The notes: generated from the letters alone by a model not told the origin. A DNA stretch of 64,000 nucleotides from Deroplatys truncata (GCA_030765065.1 CM060985.1:8928001-8992000), one strand, 5' to 3'; counted from the stretch's first letter, positions 31,715 to 44,963 are shown. A program made the numbers and translations.

Positions 31715-32352
31715 AAAAAACAAATCTGTGTTGTACTCATATGACTGTCTCTGCTCTTGTACAAACGCTTATTCTCCATCTACTTCATGTTAATCTTATT
31801 GCTAATTTTCTTGTAGGTGCAAGGGGAATATGGTAGACTTTAAGTGATAGTCAAATGTTTTAAGAGCTGGTTGCTATGTGGAGCATTCCATTCGAGAAAA
31901 AGTATACGTATTGGAAAATTCAAACAAATAACAAGGAATATCTCTGAAATGGTTCATGAAGAGGACTTTTTGGGGACATTCCCAGAAAATTCAAGATATG
32001 CGCTTCATTTGCCATGAAAATATCTTAAACATATATTTTAATCAAAATCATTAAAACCAGTTTTGAGAAAATCAAAATTTTTGAAAAATGTTCCATGTAA
32101 AAGGTAGTTTGTATTAGGGGTTTTCTTGAAAATTGTGTCGCATCCTTGGAAAATACTAAACCCAAATATTTGGTATTTATCCGACTTTTCGTTTTTGAGT
32201 TGTGTGTTGACAAACAGACACACACACACATGGAAATGTTTCCAAAAATGCTTTATTTGCATTCAGGGCACCTCAAAATGTGTATTTCTGGTAAAATCGT
32301 GGTATCCAATTTTTGGGTGGAATGCAATACTTCCCCTAGTGGAGAAAGTAAA
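31715..32352 (+). mobile_element. family A repeat copy
   Basis: From CTCATATGACTGTCTCTGCTC to CCCCTAGTGGAGAAAGTAAAA. Begins just after the EMSY poly(A) signal. Lower similarity in the first third. Confidence 0.65.
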
Positions 32353-33055
32353 ATATCTTATGTGTTGCACTCACATGACTTTCTCTACTCAGTCTTGTAT
32401 GAACTATTCTTACAACTACTTCACGTTAATTGAGATAAACATTTACAGAAGTTATCGTATTGCATATTTTCTTGTAGGCACAACAGAGAGAGAATAATGA
32501 TTTCCCATTTGACAAAAATATGGCTTTTAAAATTAAAGCACCAAACAACAAGGAATATCTCGGAAATGGTCAATGGCACAAAAAACATGTATTTAACATA
32601 AATTGCATGTTTTTAACTAGATCTAATTTTTTATGTAGTAACATTTTGCCTAGGTCTTACAGTTTATCAGTTATACAAAAGTCATTCAGAATAAAGAGGG
32701 CTTCAGAGGCTATTCTCAGAAAATCCAAGATATGCATTTCATTTATCAGGAAAATACCTTAAACATACTGAATTCAAATGATTAATCAAAATCATTACAG
32801 CCATTTTTGAGAAAATCAAAATCTTTGTGTAGCATCCTTGGAAGGTGCTGAAATTAAATACCAAGTAGATTTTTAACCAAGGTTTCGTTTTTCAGTTAAT
32901 GCTGTTCAGGCACATACATACAGAAGTGTTTTTCTAAAAATTCTTTTCTTTGGATTCAAGGGGGCCTCAAAACACGTTTCCTATGAAATAGCAACATCAA
33001 ATTTTTTAGTGGAGTACAATATTTCCCCTACTTACTATGTGTAGTAGAGAAAGTA
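32353..33055 (+). mobile_element. family A repeat copy, tandem with the previous one
   Basis: From ATGTGTTGCACTCACATGAC through TTTCTCTACTC to GTAGTAGAGAAAGTAACTA. Directly abuts the copy before it. Contains AACAAGGAATATCTCGGAAA and TTGTGTAGCATCCTTGGAAGG blocks. Confidence 0.7.
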
Positions 33056-34069
33056 ACTATAATTCACATCCAGAATGATTAAGGTAAGTCTTGTTGAACA
33101 GCAACTTTCTTAGGTGTCTCATTTAATAATAATTTAGCATTTTTGTTTTGTATAAATTGTAATTTATGCTGGAATTAAGTTGAAACTAACTGACCACGCC
33201 TGTCATGATACAATCACATGATTTTCTCTATGCTATCTTCCATATTACACATTTTGTTGTAGGGATACAGCTGGCTGAAGCATTAGCCAAATGTTTTAAA
33301 AAGTGGATCACTATTAGGGCTATGTTTTGTTAAGGTTTAACAAACTGCCAACCAATTGTTATGCGCATTCTGTAACAAAACTTACACAACATTCATATAG
33401 ACGTGTTCCTGTAAGAGGAAAAGGATGATAGAAATTTACATTTTAATTATCAAATTTTTATTTATTATTGTAGTTTAAAATACTAAATGTTATGCATTAC
33501 GCGAGTAAGCAATGTTCTGTGTGATAGCATTGGTAAATGATGCTCCCAACAGAGACAAATTTTAATAGCAAAATAGATGTGTATTCTCGTATAGTAATAA
33601 ACAGTTATCAATTTAAGAATTTTAGGTTCAAATAATGATATCTGTTGTGTCGGTTTATATGGTTCATGAATATGTGTTTCATTTTTAGGTTAAGATTAGG
33701 AGCTGAGCACTTTTGAGAGCTGTAGGATATTACAGATACGTTTTCATTCCCAGAATTATTTTGAGATAATTTCCAATCTACTAAAAGAAGTGGTTAGCGG
33801 AAATGTATTTACGAGCTTCTTGTAACCATAGAAAATTGAATTTATACTGATGCTGCTGGAAGAGCATAATATTTTGTATGTGGGTAGAGAGTACTTTTGC
33901 TATTAACATGGAACACGTGCACTTACGAGCTCATTGTTACACATCATGAAGAGTAATGCACTTTGTGGTTAACATATTTTATGATTATTCTGAAATATAT
34001 TATCACTTTTGTTCCATTTTCACCAGTTAAACAACCAGGGCATTATGGGGCACTGCTTCTGCTGTCAAC
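33056..34069. other. intergenic stretch, mostly unassigned
   Basis: 33195-33300 is a family A left end (CACATGATTTTCTCTATG). The rest shows no ORF or repeat that I recognise. Confidence 0.4.
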
Positions 34070-34350
34070 ATTGGCCCTAAGCTGCAAGGCGTAGCCCAAC
34101 ATTGAGGGCCCTAAACCGCTAAGAGGGATTTTTTTTATATAGAGGAGTTGCGGCCAGCGAGGACAGGGTTTAGCTGTAGGTTCCATGTGACTTAACTTGA
34201 ATGATCCAGAATAGCATATATTCTTACCTTTTGTGACATTCCGTTAGCCCATTTTTTTTTATATAAAGTTAGCAATAACTCCACACAAAATAACTGCCGT
34301 GGCCACTATATCAGAATGGTAATTAAGAAGGGTGTGTGGTTGGGCCCAAT

Positions 34351-35742
34351 GGTTTTAATCAACCAACAATTCCTGCATTATTAAACAACTTAGCATACTA
34401 CACTCAAAACTGTCCATATTAAAAAACCTTGATTCCGTATCTTAAAATGTTATAACTCCTACCCCTATACTGAATAATATCCGAGGGAGAATGTGACAGA
34501 AAGCAGGTCATTTGTGTTATAAGGCAATGTTTTTATGCTTAATAAATTTGCATATCAAAAATAATCCCAAATAAAATTCTTGTAGCTGGAACATTCCCCA
34601 AAATAACAACTAGTGAAACTAGCCTTTTTTTTTTTCCACTGCAAACTTGCACTTAATGAATACCTAAATAATGTGGATATTATCAGATATCAATTATAAT
34701 TTTCATTCAAAGGTTGTTAAGATGCAAGAAATTTTCCACAAAACTGAACTACAGCTGAACATTGCCAAATGATGTATAAAAATAAGTACCCACCTAGTTA
34801 TGCTCGTTCAGAAAAAACTGCATGACAACTGAAATGTTTAAAAAGTATAACTAAAAGCTAAAAACCATAAAGAAAATTAAACAATAATTATGGGTTGATA
34901 TGAATTAGTTAAACTTGCATTAAAACAATATGAAATAGTGCTGGTAATTTTTTTGTCTTTCCTAACCTAAAATTCAAACTCATTTTACAAGGCTACCGCC
35001 ACAGTTGTTCAGCATTTGGGCAAGTTTTTCATATGTGAATTATCGGGACAATATTTCTCCATAAAAGAAATCTAATTCTTTGGGATCACAAGAAGGTGTA
35101 AGTCTTGCTATTCTAAGCAATGGGTGTGAATTTTAAAAATCCACACATATATATTTTATTTTTCTTGTGTCGTTTTCACAGCATGCTTTGTCTCAGTCTA
35201 GGCAAGCAGCCAAGGAAAAATAAGAAAAGCACTTGGTAGTCAGTATTCGAACACTGGTAGCAGTGGGAAAACAAAACACTATTGCAGAGTGCATGAATTT
35301 TTGATTAATCACTCCAGTTGGCTAACAAACCACAAGAAAACAAATACTGCAATAACAAATGAGTTACAGAATGCCAAATAGCAGTACATTTGTTAAGAGC
35401 AGTTCTTTAAGCTTAATAAATAATTATAATTGGTTTCTTAACAACGATGTTACAGAATAGCCCTGCATATGCTAGCTTTGAAATTCTATACCCTTAGCAT
35501 GACAGGACAAATAAAAATGGAATGGTGACTTTTCACTTTTAAACATAATTAAATTATATGTAAATTATCGCCTTATAACTCAAATGACTGCTTTCTGTCA
35601 CATTCTCCCTCAGATATTATTCAGTATGGGGGTAGGAGGTATAACATTTTAAGATACAGAATCAGGGTTTTTTAATATGGAGAGTTTTGGTGTAGTATGC
35701 TAAGTTGTTTAATAACACAGGAATTGTTGGTTGATCAAAATC
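34351..35742. repeat. 1.4-kb structure with 180-bp inverted repeats
   Basis: 34351-34530 and 35563-35742 are inverted copies, over 90% identical by eye (AATCAACCAACAATTCCTGC, CTTAGCATACTACAC, GGGAGAATGTGACAGAAAGC). The 1-kb interior has no convincing ORF. Part of each arm (GTAGGAGGTATAACATTTTAAG and neighbours) also forms the arms of the element at 2584-2935, but there the arms face the other way, so this may be two flanking copies of that element rather than one transposon. Confidence 0.6.
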
Positions 35743-35954
35743 CAAATAAATAGGGAGCAAGTATCTTGGAGATGGTTAATTAAAAAAAAAAAATGTTTAC
35801 ATAGATTGTGCAAAATGAGTTTCAGAATGTGTTTTATTTGTCATGTGAATATCTTAAGACATAGGTATGGTATTATGAGAAATTAAAGACTAGCTTGTTG
35901 TAGGGAGATTTGTGTCACCTTGGTTTATGTATGAAAGAATCTAGAAGCACTGAA

Positions 35955-36605
35955 ATGTTTTTTAATTAATAAGTTTCTCTACTTCTTAACTATAGCAAGT
36001 AGAGGCAATATTGCTTTTCAATACAGATATTTCATCAGAAATACATGTTTTGAGACACCCTGAATGAATATTTTTTTAAACATTCATGTATGTATGTATG
36101 TCTGTTTGTGAAACAGCATAACTCAAAATCAAAAGCTTGTTAAATACCAAAGTTGATATTTAAATTCAGACTCTTTCAAGATGCAACATTAAGATTTTCA
36201 AGAAAATTTCCCCACCCCAAAGTACCCTTTATACGGAAAAATATTCATTATTTTTCATCCTCTCAAAAAGAGCTCTAACAATTTTGATTAAAATACCAAA
36301 GATGTTTACATGACAAATAAAATGTATATGTTGAATGTCCTCTTTATTCTGAATGATTTTTGTATAATTAGTAACCGTAAGAGACAAGACATTGCACTAC
36401 ACAAAAAATGTAGATTTTGTTAAAACACACAATTTATTTGAAATAAACATTTTTTGTGGGGTTAACCATTTGCAAGACATTCTTTGTTATTGATTTGAAT
36501 TTTCAAATACTTATACTTTTTCCAAGTTGCTATTAATTTTTCCTTATTGTCATGCGAAGAGCATGGAATTTCAAAGCCATCACTTGGCGATCTGCTTATT
36601 GAAAA
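35955..36605 (-). mobile_element. family A repeat copy, minus strand
   Basis: Reverse orientation: the right-end text comes first (AAGTTTCTCTACTTC, then ATACATGTTTTGAGACACCC), and the left-block complements follow (CATTTTTTGTGGGGTTAACC, GTCATGCGAAGAGCATGGAA). Confidence 0.55.
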
Positions 36606-36783
36606 TCTGGCTTATGTTTCACCTACTGTATTCCCCTTATATCTACAACAAAATGTATAAATGTGTAATAAAAGATTATCTCAGATAACAAGAAGTAAAT
36701 ACAAGTATATGGGGAGACAGCCAAAATCAAGTTACTAAAACAAAAAAGAAAGATAAATAAAAGATGGATGCTGCATGCCAAGG

Positions 36784-37570
36784 CGGTCAACGTTCTAACT
36801 TGAGTCACTAGATATACAACCAGACAATCTATTTACAAAAGAGAGACTATTTCAGTCTTGTGAGCCAATGTCATATATTGATTTGTAGTATTAGTTTTCT
36901 TCAGTGCACAGGTTTGGTATCACTGATTATTTGGATGCACCTTAAGTATTAAACTAAGCACTGAGCTGTGCTATGGACTTAATTTATATAACATACGTAT
37001 GTTATTAAACATTGCAAATAACTTTACTGTAATAATATGAAGAGCAAGTTATAGTTATGTTTTAATATGATTTCTACGTACTTACCTAAACCAAACAATT
37101 AAATTTCTTGGTTTTCTTCTACACAGATCTTCCTCTTATAAACATAAAACCCCACACAATCAGACAAGCAAAACACTTCAAACTTCTAGTTAACTGCAAA
37201 GGTAAGACCTAATAATTATAATTAAATGCTTGTATAATTAGCCTAATTAATATAATTATAACTAATCTAATATAAAGAGCAATAAGAGCCAAAAGACTCC
37301 GAACCGCCTGCACAGTGTTTTTCCTGTCCGCGTCCTTGGCACTCAATGCCATCTGCTGTTATCATAGAAAGGCACGGATGAAACCATACAACATTTTTAA
37401 AACTACTTTTAAAGGCTTTACTTACCTTCCCAATACATGTAACATGTGCATATTTGCAGAGGAGTTGTTGGTTAGGAATGGAACCTAACAACCCAAATTA
37501 TCACTAAATTCTAATGACTTATCCCATAATGGTGGGAAAATGTCAAAGTTGCACTTTAGCAACCTCTATA
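36784..37570 (+). repeat. family B repeat, copy 2
   Basis: Same order of blocks as 590-1725 (TCAACGTTCTAACTT, ATGGACTTAATTTATATA, AAGTTGCACTTTAGCAACCTC) without the SINE or the TAA array. Serves as the empty site for the SINE at 707-1003. Confidence 0.6.
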
Positions 37571-37587
37571 TAAGCTTTTGTAGAAGA

Positions 37588-37641
37588 ATGAGTAGAGAAA
37601 GTAACGTGAATTCAACACATCAGATTTTTTAGTAATACTAC
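37588..37641 (-). repeat. family A left end, minus strand
   Basis: GTAGAGAAAGTAACGTGAAT ... CATCAGATTTTTT is the complement of the usual family A start. The mariner at 37642 is inserted next to it. Confidence 0.5.
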
Positions 37642-38929
37642 TAAGTGTGATAAAAAAATTTCCGGAATGGCTTCACAACAATGCTGATGCTGAGATTTCT
37701 TTAATTCTTACCCAGACTGTACATGCAGTGTTCCTTCCCGATAAAAATGAGAGGTCTCGTGACTTCCTGTGACCATGCAGTGATGAGGTAGACGCTCTGA
37801 AGTGAACACATGTTTTGCATGTGCTGCAATTTTTCCGTGTAGCAAAAATGTCAGATTACGAAGAACAAAGTACGAACATCAAATTTTGCTTTAAACTCGA
37901 TAAAACTGCAACAGAAGCCTATGAAATGTTAAGGACAGCTTATGGGGAGGAAGTTATGGGCAAAACTCAAGCATTTGAGTGGTTTTTGAAATTTACAAGT
38001 GGTGTGACATCAGTTAAAGATGCAGATTGTTCGGGGCGAACCTGTTCCAGCAAAACTGATGAAAATATCTATCAGGTGAGGGAAATGGTCTTAAATGATA
38101 GGCGCATTACAATAAGAGAACTTTCTGACTCATTAGGACTCTCCTTTGGAAGTGTTCAAAGCATTTTGAAAGACAATTTGGACATGAGAAGAATTGCCAC
38201 CAAGTTCGTGCCTCGCCTGATTTCAAATGACCAAAAGGAAAGCCGTGTGATTGCCTGCACAGATCTTAAAGAACAGCTACAAAATTACCCACAGTTTATG
38301 GAGAAAATTATTACTGGTGATGAAACATGGATTTGAGTCCATCTCCACGCCCGAAAAAGGCCAGACAAGTTCAATCCTAAGTGAAGTCAATGATGATTGT
38401 GTTTTTTGACATTAAAAGCATTGTACATAAGGAATTTGTGCCACAGGGTCAAACAGTGAATCAAGTGTTTATAAACAAGTGCTGCAAAGATTAAGGGAGA
38501 ATGTGTGATGCAAACGGCTGAAGAAATGGAGAACTGGTGATTGGTTCCTGCATCATGACAATGCACCTGCGCACAAAACCCTTTCTGTTCACCAGTTTTT
38601 GGATAAAAATAGGATGAATACTGTTCCCCATCCCACCTATTCTCCAGATTTAGCACCAGCGGACTTTTTTCTTTTCCTGTGACTTAAAATGCGGCTCTGA
38701 GGACACCGTTTTGAGGACATTGATGTCATCCATCACGAATCGCAGAAGGCTCTGAACATGTTGAAAGAAGAGGACTTCCGGAGGTGCTTCCAGCAGTGGC
38801 AGAAGCGCTGGGACAAGTGTATCAACTCCCAAAGAGACTACTTCGTGGGTGACAGTGCAGATTAGACAAAACAAACTGTTGTATAGTATTTATGACGTCA
38901 TTCCGTAAACTTTTTGATCACACCTCGTA
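37642..38929 (+). pseudogene. mariner transposase relic, second family
   Basis: TIRs: left AGTGTGATAAAAAAATTTCC, right complement GTGTGATCAAAAAGTTTACG, each beside TA. The ORF at 37851-38336 has the paired HTH of mariner transposases (NIKFCFKLDKTATEAYEML, TQAFEWFLKF, ITIRELSDSLGLSFGSVQSI) and ends just after the first catalytic Asp, TGDETWI, at a TGA where Trp/Val-Tyr is usual. Later blocks in shifting frames include TYSPDLAPADFFLF (38637-38680) and EEDFRRCFQQWQKRWDKCI (38770-38822). Length near the family norm (about 1.3 kb), but dead. Confidence 0.88.
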
Positions 38930-39040
38930 TTTATACACTCACATGCACGTTTTTTAGAAGTGCTCTGATTTTTAGATTCAGTAAGCCTACTTTTCTGGTA
39001 AAATAAAGTACTTTCTCTGCAGGATGGTAGGGAAAGTAAA
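38930..39040 (+). repeat. family A right end
   Basis: Text of the family A right portion (TTTTTTAGAAGTGCTCTG, TTTAGATTCAGTAAG) ending GATGGTAGGGAAAGTAAAA. Confidence 0.5.
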
Positions 39041-40284
39041 AACGGAACAAATGTGGAAGATAATAGCTTTTTTTGGATGGGTTGAGATTCATCCCTAGAA
39101 GTCAAGCTTCATATACTACACCAACAGACATCATATTGTTTTGGGAGAGTACGACATGGAATGCTAGGAAGGATCAAGTGGGATACACGACCAAACAATA
39201 CAGACAACATTTGAAATTAAAAACTTGATTATTGATGTTATCCAGCAATACAAGCAGTAAAGCAAAATAATTCATTATAATGAACAATACAACGATGTAA
39301 TCATTTAAAACAAGCTTCTCATTTATGAAATGAAACATAATTTGTACAATAATAATAATAATAATAATACTATTCATAACAAACTGGCTTTCTGCCACAC
39401 TTTACAATATTTACACACAACAATTGTGTATTTATACTCTTGTTTGAAACAGTCCACTAAAAATAATAATTACTCTTGTATGTAATCGTACACATATCAA
39501 CAACATGCTCTCAAATGTGCTGTTTGGTTCTGAATATTGGTGCACAAAACACGAGTTACAATCATCAACGACATTCAGCGGAGTCTTTGGGAAAGCTACT
39601 TAAGGAACACAAACTGCTATCTGACGCCAAATATGTTGTCAACATTGCTTCATCAAGCGAGTTACAGACATGAGAAATATAACAGCATCTGGTGGCCAAA
39701 GCTTGATACTATCTTAAATACCTGTAGCTTATTAGCTTAAATCACAGACAGAGCGCATCGCTTAAAAACTTCTTTGTCTACGTAGTGTCTTAGACAAAAA
39801 GTTTCTTGTTTCTGTGGATGAACACTCACAGAAGAGTACGATCTAATGGGAGGCAACAGCACGTTTCCTGATGATAAACCATATTTATGCGAATCTAATG
39901 CACAGTATTTTTGTCCAAATGCAGTATTCAAAATTGTGCTGGAGAATTACAATGAATACTTCTAAATCCAAAATTGTTCCAAATGTAATGTCAATTACCA
40001 ACCAATAATCTTCATCTTGGCTTAATGCTGGATACAAAACTCAATTGGGATTCCCACTTATCGATGTCAACTGAAACACAATCTTCACTTCAAGTCAGCA
40101 CTTGCATTAAAATACAAAGTCCCATAATATATCTGTCACTAGTACGACCCATTTGGTAATACTTCCATACTTCAGATTAAAAGAATCCAAAGCATTTCAA
40201 AACAGACTGATAACACATCACAGTGGTGCATGCAGAATAAAATGCTACACGACAATATATGTCTCCTGGAGGTAATGGGTTTCA
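39041..40284. other. intergenic stretch without recognised feature
   Basis: A short ATAATAATA run at 39349-39368. ORFs of 60-70 codons here look accidental. Confidence 0.4.
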
Positions 40285-41008
40285 GTTTAAGTTGTAAACA
40301 AAACCATGTGACAAGGGAGTACCTCATTGGCTGGCAAATTTTTCCTGCTTACCATGACGAATCTTCCTCTACATAAAGCAATTCACCTCAGATCTTATGC
40401 TTGTGCAGAAAATTTAAAACCTCCATTATTGTAACAGTTCAGTTTATGTGTTCATTCAGATTCATGTGTAACTGAACCATTTATGAAGCTACGTGGTTTC
40501 TGGCCTAAGCCGTCAATATACTACTTACGTGAGTTGAGAAAATGTTACTTTCAAGAGTGCGGCTGAGAATGCTCCACCATTATGGAGAAGACAATTGTGT
40601 TAACTGTTTTTAACAAATTCGGTGAAAAGCACCCATCTTTAATTGACAATGAATGTGGTTAGCTAATGCTTTACAATAATTGAATTTCACTATTAGTGAT
40701 GCACAATTGTTTGTATTGTGCTTTTTGGTTGTAGTTTCTAACCTATACTACTCAAGTCGTTAATGATTTCTAAAACCTAACATTTAATTCGGTATTCTTA
40801 ATCACAGGGGGAATAGTAGATAGGTACAACTGGTGAACCACTTTCATTTGTCTGCTTTTAGTATATGTGTTAGAAGTTTAGGATGTAAGGCAAAAATTAG
40901 GAATAAGCACATACACGTGAGTACTTAGCTCCCATTGTAATTATGTTCATGGGTGCTGCCATTGCTTGTTTACTTCTACTTTAAACTTAAAAGTGAAACT
41001 GGTATACC
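40285..41008. mobile_element. family C element, diverged copy 3
   Basis: Left GTAAACAAAACCATGTGACA ... CCTCATTGGCTGG and right GCTTGTTTACTTCTACTTTA ... GGTATAC parallel the copies at 10.5 and 62.2 kb. Shorter and more diverged; the 60-codon ORF is not kept. Confidence 0.6.
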
Positions 41009-41009
41009 T

Positions 41010-41990
41010 GCATTAATTGTACAATTTGGTTTACAATTTTTATGCAATATATATACTCTCATACCTCTACATCTTACAATTTGTCTGGTGCCACTCAGAT
41101 TGCTTGGCTCCCAGGCCTTATCATCACTCACTGAGTGGCCCTTCTTTCTTTGCCTCTCTTACTTTTCTAGATCATTTTAACTTTACCTTCCTTAAATTTT
41201 CCCATGCCCTTGATTTTGTTTTCTTCCTTCCCTGTCAACATCTTTATAGCTACTATTTTTCTATCCACATTCTTTCCCTGCAGCTCCTTATTTCCTTACA
41301 TTCCATCATATAGTGTTCTGTACATTCTCTTCCTCCACATAACTTGCATGTCCCTCTTCCGCTGCCTCTCATCCCTCTTAAATACATACATCCCATTCTC
41401 ATCCATATTAAACCTTCCCTTTCTTTTCTATTACAGCAATCAATGTACCTCTCTATTCCCCACCCCTTCTTTATCAATTTATGAAATCTTAATGGTTTTT
41501 TATCTTCAAAGCTTCCCTATATCTCTTGTTGTTCTATATCTTCCACTCTGTTTCTTACTACTTTCCAAAAACCGTTAGTATTTCTTTCCTCTAACCTCCA
41601 TTCCCATTAACTTTCCACCAGCTGTTTTTGCTTATTAGAACCTTTTGCTGAGTCAGGCATATCTTTAAGATTTCACCTTCCTCCATTGCCATAATCTAAA
41701 CCAGAATTTTAAAATTCTTTCTACTGTTATACCTTTTCTCCTAGTTCTAATGCAACTCGCCTGATCTGCTCTTGATAGTCCAATTAATTCTTTACAAAAC
41801 ATTATAAACATTTGGTCAATTTTCTTACTTGATTCTCCTCCACCCATATTTCCACTGCATAGAGCATTATTGATTCTACCAATGCCTCGTATATTTTCTC
41901 CAACCAGTTTGTCGACATCTCTAATTTATATTTGCATATTCTTATTCATGTCATAGCTGTCTTCCCTTTACCTAACATCTTTCTCCCCAT
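41010..41990 (-). pseudogene. non-LTR retrotransposon 3' part, same family as 22650-24740
   Basis: The minus strand ends with the same 3' text as the copy at 24.6 kb (CACCAGACAAATTG, GTAAACCAAATTGTAC). Upstream, the minus ORF at 41253-41477 encodes GLIWMRMGCMYL and CKLCGGRECTEHYMMEC, a C-x2-C-x7-H-x4-C knuckle found at the C-terminus of L1/R1-type polyproteins. Further upstream (41840-41870) the thumb-like text ALVESIMLYAVEIW appears. Frameshifted. Confidence 0.78.
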
Positions 41991-43045
41991 TCCCCACTCA
42001 ACCTTACTGAAAGCAAGCAGTGCTTTCGAAACATATTTGATTAATTTAAAGTAAGTGAAGTTTTGAGTGTATCCACCGACTCAAGATTCAATTAAATTAT
42101 TGTTTTGCTTCACTGTCTCAAACCTCTGAATAACATTTTTCTATTATTGGCTATGTTATTCATTTTGAAAGTTGAAGTGCTATTGGAAGATTTCAGCATG
42201 TAATTTACAGAAACCCGTGCCAACTTGTTGCTGAATTGAGCATAGTGTTCCTTCACACCTGCACTTATGTTAGTGCTACATCTTCATTGTGAATGGGGTC
42301 TAACAAGGATTGTCACACATAACAATAAATACTTTGAAACATTACGTAAAAAATGCACTGTTGTAGAAAATAAAGGTATCCTTCCAACATTACATTTGTC
42401 AAGCTACTTTTTTATTTTATGGTTTTAAGTTTTCAAATTTGGGGTGTGCATTAGATTTGCGTAAACATGGTAAATGTTTTTAAGTTTACTATAGTAGTAG
42501 AGGTGTACAAATGCTAGCTTTCTTTTTAACTTGCTCATAAACCTTGAGCTGGGCAGGTTAAAATGAAACTGTTATTCAGAAAGGGGAGGGGGGGGTTATC
42601 TGCATGTCTTGACTATAAATATCTTTTGGGGCAAGAAATTAAGATGACATAGTATACTTCATTTGGATTAGAAATGGGAGTATTTCAAGCCCAAGGCTAG
42701 AAACAGTTCCCCTCCCATACGCTTCACCACTGTCCAATACGTTTAACCCTTTGAACAAAATGAGAGACAGGAAGATACATCATAAATCCAACCCAGCATT
42801 TGCCTAACAATCTGGGATGGCTGGTCCAATGGGTACTAAATGGACACCACCTAAATGCAAAATGCAGATACTACTACCTGAGATGTGCCACTCAGTAAAA
42901 GAAACCTAAAATATACCAAGTTTCATAACAATCAGTTTGGCCATTCTTGCATACACAAAGCTTTTAAAGTACTATATTTTTACTTCAAGGTTGCCAATCA
43001 TACAAATTACTAGCATTATTATTCATTCAAAACCACCAAACAAAC
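41991..43045. other. intergenic stretch without recognised feature
   Basis: No ORF. A hairpin GAAAGCAAGCAGTGCTTTC followed by GAAAC at 42009-42033 superficially recalls a hammerhead but lacks the CUGANGA core. Confidence 0.4.
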
Positions 43046-43154
43046 CTCTTGATTACAGATTAATTTTTAAGATTTAGAAACTAGTAACAGTGATGTGTCA
43101 TAATTTAAAATAAAGAGAGTTGAAGGTGTTACACTACATCACTAAAATATTCTT

Positions 43155-43200
43155 ACTTGAACGCGTTTCGGGAGACGGTTTGCTCCCATCGTCAGCATGT
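43155..43200 (-). ncRNA. hammerhead ribozyme, dimer f left tail
   Basis: Minus strand: ACATG, CTGACGA core, GGGAG/CTCCC stem II with CAAACCGT loop, GAA, palindromic stem III ACGCGT, cleavage T, CAAGT. Stem I has one A-A mismatch. Core residues are intact. Confidence 0.72.
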
Positions 43201-43313
43201 CCTCAACTGATTTTGCCAGTTATTGTCTGGGGGATGTGTGTGGCTAGTGGTGTTCTCTGGTGCTGGGTTGATGAACCTCCAAAGGCTACTGGATGGCGGC
43301 AGTTCGAAATTCA

Positions 43314-44000
43314 TTAGGTGATTCCTGTGTTTGACAATATGTATTTTTCCTCAGATGTCCAATTCATTGCTGCTGTTGATCGGTTTAAGAGTTTTATGTT
43401 CGGAGTGATATCATGGTTTGAAGACCAGAAATGATGTGCTGCTGCTGATTTATCTGGCTGCTTTTGGTAAATGCATCTCATATGCTCTTTAAGTCTTATT
43501 TCAAGATTTCTTTTGGTTTTTCCTATGTATACCAGGTTACATTCATTACAATCAATTTGATATATACCAGCTGATTTATCGTTGAGGATAGGATCTTTTG
43601 TTCTGTTGCATAGTAGTTTCTGTGTATTGTGGTTATTCTGTGGAGACAGGGTGATGTATTTCTTGAAAATCCTCTGAAATTTATGTGTCCAAGGGTGATA
43701 AGTGAACTTCCTATATGCTTGTGGTTTTTGTTGTCTGAGTAAAGTAGTCGTTTGTTGGATGTATTTCTGTCTTTCAAACTTTTTTATCTTCTTATCTATT
43801 GTTTTTTTTTTCAGGTATCCATTCATAGTGGCTATGTTGATAATGTGTTGGTATTCTTTCTGATATTCCTCTTTCTCCATTGGTATATGTACTAACCTGT
43901 TTGTAATACTATTTAAAATTGCATGTTTGTGGCTTGTAGGAATTGTAGCTATTGTTTTTAATATAATTTTCTGTGTGAGTTGGTTTTCTGTAAATGTCAA
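43314..44000 (-). pseudogene. GIY-YIG endonuclease region of Penelope-like element, left arm
   Basis: 228 open codons on the minus strand. N-terminal part is the linker after the reverse transcriptase (QKEYQHIINIATMNGY); then KFTYHPW, TLSPQNNHNTQKLLCNRTKD, SAGIYQIDCNECNLVYIGKT, NLEIRLKEHMRC and HHFWSSNHDITPNI. GIY lies at about residue 144. The frame is lost near the C-terminus (AMNWTSEEKY instead of NELDIREKI), so it is broken. No reverse transcriptase. Confidence 0.85.
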
Positions 44001-44270
44001 ACGTTAGTTTGCTGTGTGCATTATTTCTGATGATCCTGATGTCTAGGTAAGGTAATGGGCCATTTTCTTCTTCTTCTTCTTTTTTTAAATTGGCCCATTA
44101 CCTTACCTAGACATCAGGATCATCAGAAATAATGAACACAACAAATGAACGTTCGGCATTTACAGAAAACCAACTCACACAGAAAATTATATTAAAACAA
44201 TAGCTACAATCCTACAAGCCACAAACATGCAATTTTAAATTGTATTACAAACAGGTTAGTACATATACTA

Positions 44271-44963
44271 TTGGAGAAAGAGGAATACCAGAAAGAATAC
44301 CAACACATTATCAACATAGCCACTATGAATGGATACCAGGAAAAAACAATAGATAAGAAGTTAAAAAGGTTTGAAAGACGGAAATGCATCCAACAAATGA
44401 CTATGTTACTCAGACAACAAAAACCACAAGCATATATAAAATTCACTTATCACCCTTGGACACATCATAAATTTCAAAGGATTTTCAAGAAATACAACAT
44501 CACCCTGTCTCCACAGAATAACCACAATACACAGAAACTACTATGCAACAGAACAAAAGATCCTATCCTCAACGATAAATCAGCTGGTATATATCAAATT
44601 GATTGTAATGAATGTAACCTGGTATACATAGGAAGAACCAAAAGAAATCTTGAAATAAGACTTAAAGAGCATATGAGATGCATTTACCAAAAGCAGCCAG
44701 ATAAATCAGCAGTAGCACATCATTTCTGGTCTTCAAACCATGATATCACTCCGAACATAAAACTCTTAAAACCGATCAACAGCAGCAATGAATTGGACAT
44801 CCGGGAAAAAATACATATTGTCAAACACAGGAATCACCTAATGAATTTCGAACTGCCGCCACCCAGCAGCCTTTGGAGGTTCATCAGCCCAGCACCAGAG
44901 AACACCACTAGTCACACACATCTCCCAGACAATGACTGGAAAAATCAGTTGAGGACATGCTGA
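44271..44963 (+). pseudogene. GIY-YIG endonuclease region, right arm
   Basis: 230 open codons, the same protein as the left arm but with an intact C-terminus (NELDIREKIHIVKHRNHLMN ... PPPSSLWRFISP). Differences from the left arm are scattered (GRT versus GKT after YIG, AVAHH versus AAAHH), consistent with two templates or with time since insertion. Confidence 0.85.

Noticed and set aside
41017-41578. Long plus-strand ORFs rich in Leu, Phe, Ser and Tyr
   Set aside because: Antisense shadows of the Lys/Arg/Glu-rich minus-strand non-LTR element.
42005-42045. Hairpin followed by GAAAC resembling a hammerhead
   Set aside because: The CUGANGA core is absent (CUGAAAG) and no stem I partner is evident.
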